This document shows, piece after piece, positions 18,358-21,385 of a DNA stretch of 21,385 nt. Below the pieces are notes generated by a model. The model made no database searches, was not told the origin of the DNA, and worked only from the letters and a program-made list of their open reading frames with translations. The translations under genes were made by a program, and so were the position numbers. The stretch covers positions 1 to 21,385 of the forward strand of contig NXFV01000085.1 in NCBI GenBank assembly GCA_002803225.1, given 5' to 3'. The stretch is from Gamarada debralockiae (lineage: Eukaryota; Ascomycota; Leotiomycetes; Helotiales; Hyphodiscaceae). Numbering within the stretch: the first letter of the stretch is position 1; the number at the start of each line of letters is the position of its first letter.

Positions 18358-19864
18358 TCACAGATCTATCCCAACCTCTTTATGCTTAATTATCAACTCC
18401 CTCACCTCAGGCAGACCTTCCCAGCCTCTCCCAGCCCCACCAAACGCAACACTCTTCTCAATCACCTCCCGCCAACGAACGCCTGGCGCTAACTTGCCAG
18501 TGATAGTATTAGGTCGTCTCACATCGGCATTCGTAGGAACCGGTAGCGCACGGCCAAGTAAGGCTTCCATTGCCTGCATGGCGAATCCGACAGCTTTCTT
18601 CGCATTGGACGGCACGCCCGTCTTGTCAAACGATCCGAATCTCGCACCAGGGAATTCGCCTTGAAGATCAGCGATAAACTGCGGATTCGACATGCCGCGA
18701 CCATCGACCACGATATCAGCGTTGTTAATAGCGTCGCGCCCAGGACCGTAGAGCAGCATTTGTTGTGCAATACTGGCGGACGTAAAGCGTGTCATGGTTG
18801 CGATGGTATCGGCGGGCGTGCACCCTCGGAAGCCGCACATGGAGATGATATGCTGCGCCATTGCATCGCCATATATCTCCCTCGCTGTGGTCTTGGGTGG
18901 TCTCGTCTTCAGGTATTCGTCATGTCTGAGAAGCTCTTCCACGACTTCGTGACATATCTGGCCGTGTAATAACGAGGATGCTTGGTCTGTTGCAGGGTCG
19001 AATCCAAATTGTCGGAACGCTGTATCGATCATTGACGTTCCTGGTCCTGTATCCCAATCATACATTGCGTCTATTCCACCCTTGTTGTCCGAGGGAATGA
19101 AACACACTGTCGTGATGCCACCGATTGTGATGCATATCTGCAGCCTTGTTGGGTGATGTAGCAGTAATCCAACGAGATACGCGAATAATGGAGCTCCTTG
19201 TCTTCCAACAGCCTGTTCTGCCGTTCGATAATCCGAGACCGTCGTCACTCCCGTCTTCGCAGATATCACAGCGCCTTCTCCCAAACACATATTCGATCGG
19301 TGTTGTCCCTTTGGAGGCGCGCCCGTCAACGTTATCAATTGTCCCCCCGACCCTATCAGATCGATATCATCCACCGCTATACCATGCTTGTGTGCGAATA
19401 TGTGTATGGCGTTTGCGAATGTGTGACCCATTTCAGCGTCCATTTGGGACATCATACTTGGAGGGGCAGCATCTTCTCGAAGCATTGAAAGGATATCGGT
19501 TCGGATCTTCGAGGGCATGACAACGGAATCGTACTGTGGCATTGGGTAAGAAACTTGTCTTCGGAGGAAGACTTGAGGGGAATACCTGGACGATGTCGAG
19601 ACACAGTGGTGCTTCTGGTAATTCTTGTGTGAAACGACATAATGCGAAATCGATGTCGTCCATTGCCGTGCCAGAGGTTATTCCCAAAATCAACAGACTG
19701 AGCCCTGGTTGTTTCCCTCCCTCTGCTGAGGAAGATGGCGAGCTCGCAGTATCTGAAGAATCGCCATTGACTTTTGACTGCAACGCCTCGAGGTATTTAT
19801 GTCCTACCGGGGTTCGTACTCGCCCTTTTGGCGCCGGAATAAGACCCTTCATGACCATCACCAT
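18358..19864 (-). CDS. Anhydro-N-acetylmuramic acid kinase (AnmK) family protein, about 484 aa, two exons
   Basis: Exon 1 is 19864-19586 and exon 2 is 19533-18358; a 52-bp phase-0 intron (19585-19534, GTATTC to CCACAG) joins DIVQ to YDSVVMPSKI. AnmK hydrolyses and phosphorylates 1,6-anhydro-MurNAc in bacterial cell-wall recycling. Family landmarks run in order: LLILGITSGTAMDDIDFAL (about 57-75), GSGGQ (154-158), DYRTAEQAVGRQGAPL (194-209), GGIT (231-234), DWDTGPGTSMID (252-263, matching the bacterial FDTGPGN with its catalytic Asp), RPPKTTARE (303-311) and VVDGRGMSN. The first motif is GTAMDDID instead of the usual GTSxDGxD. A 50-residue Ser-rich N-terminal extension precedes the domain; Met5 is an alternative start. 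Fungi lack peptidoglycan, so the substrate is unclear. Origin by transfer from bacteria is likely. Confidence 0.88.
19534..19585 (-). other. Intron of the AnmK-family gene
   Basis: A 52-bp intron with donor GTATTC and acceptor CCACAG. Reading through it does not meet a stop at once, but without splicing the first exon's frame leaves the AnmK homology. Splicing restores the kinase sequence in phase 0. Confidence 0.75.
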
Positions 19865-20520
19865 CGCAAACTGTCAACAGGCCGGAAGAAGAACTGAAAC
19901 ATTGATATGGAGGCTCCAAGATTAGCTCGAGGGATTCATGAGGCGTCTTGAGGTTGTATAAGAGAGTAGATTGCCTCATTGTATGAGGCTAACCATCTCT
20001 CCATCTTAAGTCGCCCTGTGGGTTGAAAGATCTGCAGAAATGGTAGTGTGAGCAAAGCTATTAAGAGTTAGTCCACTGCAATAGGATGTATTAGTCAAAG
20101 AGCAAACAATGTGAGCAATGGCATGAGCAAATCCTCTGCGGGAATACCAAAATCTCTTTGGGTCCACCTGGGGTGGGTAAAAATACAGTGGAAGGGAGAA
20201 ACAGCCACTTTGGGCAAAGTTATCCTAGAAAACATGCCAGGCTGAATTTAGCGTAGTCGCCAAAGCTAGCGTTGATTGGACCAGCCTCCCTATTTTTAAT
20301 CCTCCAAAATCAACCCAATGAGGGGACGCAAGAAGACATAATTAGCCTCGTCCTCTTTGTAATTATCGTTCAGGGCTCTAGAATCAGCATTTAGATGTTG
20401 GAGGAAGGATTCAAGAGAACTGCGGACATACGGATCGATTTGGACGAGAGGACAGGATCAGCAATTCACTGATCCCGCTACCAATGAAGTTGCGATACGC
20501 GCGAGACCCATAGATTGGCT
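19865..20520. promoter_or_regulatory. Divergent promoter region between AnmK and 2EXR genes
   Basis: About 650 bases between the starts of two genes reading outward. A CCAAT box occurs near 20315-20320 on the + strand, and AT-rich patches could serve as core promoter. No other element is convincing. Confidence 0.4.
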
Positions 20521-21216
20521 ATGGAGCCTTCTACGAGACCAACCCCGACATTCACCTGCTTCTCCCTTCTGCCCGCCGAACTCCGAATCGCTATCTGGCA
20601 AGATGCACTCCCAATTCGAATCCTCACGGTTCGGACAATTCCAGCGCCAAGTCCACACCCATGGGGGAGGCCCGCATTCGCAGCCATTGACCCTCAACCT
20701 ACCCTCTTGTCTGTCTGTCAAGAGTCGCGCGAAGAAGCTCTCAAGGCTTACGTTGTCCTCCGTGACCCCTACGGCCCCAGATTTTACTTCAATTCCCTGC
20801 GGGACACACTATTCTTCGATGTAGATTGCCCTAGCTGGATCACTATATTATACGATCTGAACTTCAATAGATGTTCTTCGCCATCTGCGGTTCGCTCTAT
20901 TGCTTTGCTCAATGACTCGATGACGGCTGGGTTGTTTGCGGCAACTGTTCTGCGATGCGGAATCCTGGAAGTCTTCCTAGTGGCTAAGTTTTGGACTGGC
21001 ATGCCTAACGTCTGGCCTCTGATCCCGCGGGTGGTGGATAATAATGGGATGGCCGTTGAAGTATATAGGGATGGGGACTTGCATAGAAAGATCATTCAGA
21101 AGCTTGGAGAGGTCAGGGCTATTGAATATCCCACGGTGGGCCGGATTCCTATGGTCACTGCTGTTCAGCAGGAGTTTTGGGCCAGAGAGGGAGTCAGATT
21201 GAGGGGGACTTGGTAA
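20521..21216 (+). CDS. 2EXR-family fungal protein, 231 aa
   Basis: The ATG at 20521 is the first Met of the frame. The product has the 2EXR hallmarks: an N-terminal FSLLPAELRIAIWQDAL (residues 14-30, the F-x-x-LP-ELR-x-IW signature), then LLSVCQESREEAL (62-74) and FYFNSLRDTLFFDVD, where most members have N-x-x-DTL-F. The rest is a mixed hydrophobic/charged region without membrane helices or signal peptide. The family is abundant in Pezizomycotina, and its biochemical role is unknown. The gene is a single exon of normal length (members are often 200-350 aa) and is divergent from the AnmK gene. Confidence 0.85.
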   Translation: MEPSTRPTPTFTCFSLLPAELRIAIWQDALPIRILTVRTIPAPSPHPWGRPAFAAIDPQPTLLSVCQESREEALKAYVVLRDPYGPRFYFNSLRDTLFFDVDCPSWITILYDLNFNRCSSPSAVRSIALLNDSMTAGLFAATVLRCGILEVFLVAKFWTGMPNVWPLIPRVVDNNGMAVEVYRDGDLHRKIIQKLGEVRAIEYPTVGRIPMVTAVQQEFWAREGVRLRGTW

Positions 21217-21325
21217 TGAGCGAGCAGAGATTGTCGGTGGATTTTCTCTTCATTCGAGATCTTGAACTCGACAAACATGGTCTAGTTTTCAACGAGGATA
21301 TTGGTCTATTCCCAAAATTTAAATT

Positions 21326-21333
21326 AAAAAAAA

Positions 21334-21366
<33 letters not shown>
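21326..21366. repeat. A12/T29 homopolymer tract near window end
   Basis: Twelve A (21326-21337) run directly into 29 T (21338-21366). It lies about 110 bases after the 2EXR stop. It may be a microsatellite-like tract, a retroposed poly(A) tail in reverse, or an assembly artefact close to a sequence end. Confidence 0.6.
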
Positions 21367-21369
<3 letters not shown>

Positions 21370-21385
21370 TCGTCAAACAGCAAGG

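Noticed and set aside
20458..20721. Minus-strand frames opposite the 2EXR gene start
   Set aside because: They overlap the well-supported 2EXR coding region and have low-complexity, unrecognised products.
21194..21376. 60-aa minus-strand frame with poly-Lys and poly-Phe
   Set aside because: It is made by translating the A12/T29 homopolymer tract.
1..21385. tRNA, rRNA, CRISPR array, bacterial operon signals
   Set aside because: No A-box/B-box pair, rRNA-like segment or regularly spaced repeat array was seen. The introns and families are fungal, so CRISPR and Shine-Dalgarno logic does not apply.

Overview
The window looks like a piece of a filamentous ascomycete (Pezizomycotina) nuclear genome. 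Reasons: short spliceosomal introns (52-99 bp) with CTRAY-type branch points, fungus-specific families (HET, 2EXR, CorA-like), and a sharp split between an AT-saturated block with almost no CpA/TpG and a normal-GC gene block. The AT-saturated block has the signature of repeat-induced point mutation (RIP). A Eurotiales-like relative is plausible, but the sequence does not fix the species.

Bases 1 to about 5,900 are a transposon graveyard. Bases 1-2705 carry, on the + strand, a RIP-destroyed Helitron-type Rep/helicase gene. Its PIF1-family motifs are all in one reading frame and differ from consensus only by C-to-T and G-to-A changes. Bases 2706-4539 and 5141-5800 are equally RIP-ravaged and unassigned. 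A solo LTR (4545-5135), visibly less mutated, sits inside this block with a perfect 5-bp target duplication (GTTAT). A GC-rich hairpin ending in CTAA|T lies at the border near 5,800-5,833.

Bases 5,900-21,385 are gene territory. In order: a possible gene remnant (6126-6303, +); a three-exon SRPBCC/Bet v1-like protein (6503-7132, +); a 5'-truncated, frame-broken HET-domain pseudogene (7719-8493, +); and a large intronless gene (8882-11458, -) joining a PfkB-like fold, an AAA+ ATPase and a C-terminal RyR domain. Next come a divergently oriented six-exon CorA-like two-TM protein (12345-14195, +); about 2.6 kb of spacer with transposon-like debris; an acidic, frame-broken unknown gene (16850-17434, +); a two-exon anhydro-N-acetylmuramic acid kinase (AnmK) homologue (18358-19864, -); and a divergent 2EXR-family gene (20521-21216, +). 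The window ends in an A12/T29 homopolymer tract.

The most interesting locus is the RyR/AAA+ gene and its neighbours. RyR and AAA+ modules in this arrangement resemble bacterial conflict/nucleotide-sensing proteins. In this copy the Walker A Ser/Thr, the Walker B Glu and the expected PfkB GxGD Asp are all absent. It lies tail-to-tail with a dead HET (allorecognition) gene and head-to-head with a membrane CorA-like protein. A functional link between them is only an inference from position. A second probably bacterial-derived gene, AnmK, lies 7 kb away.
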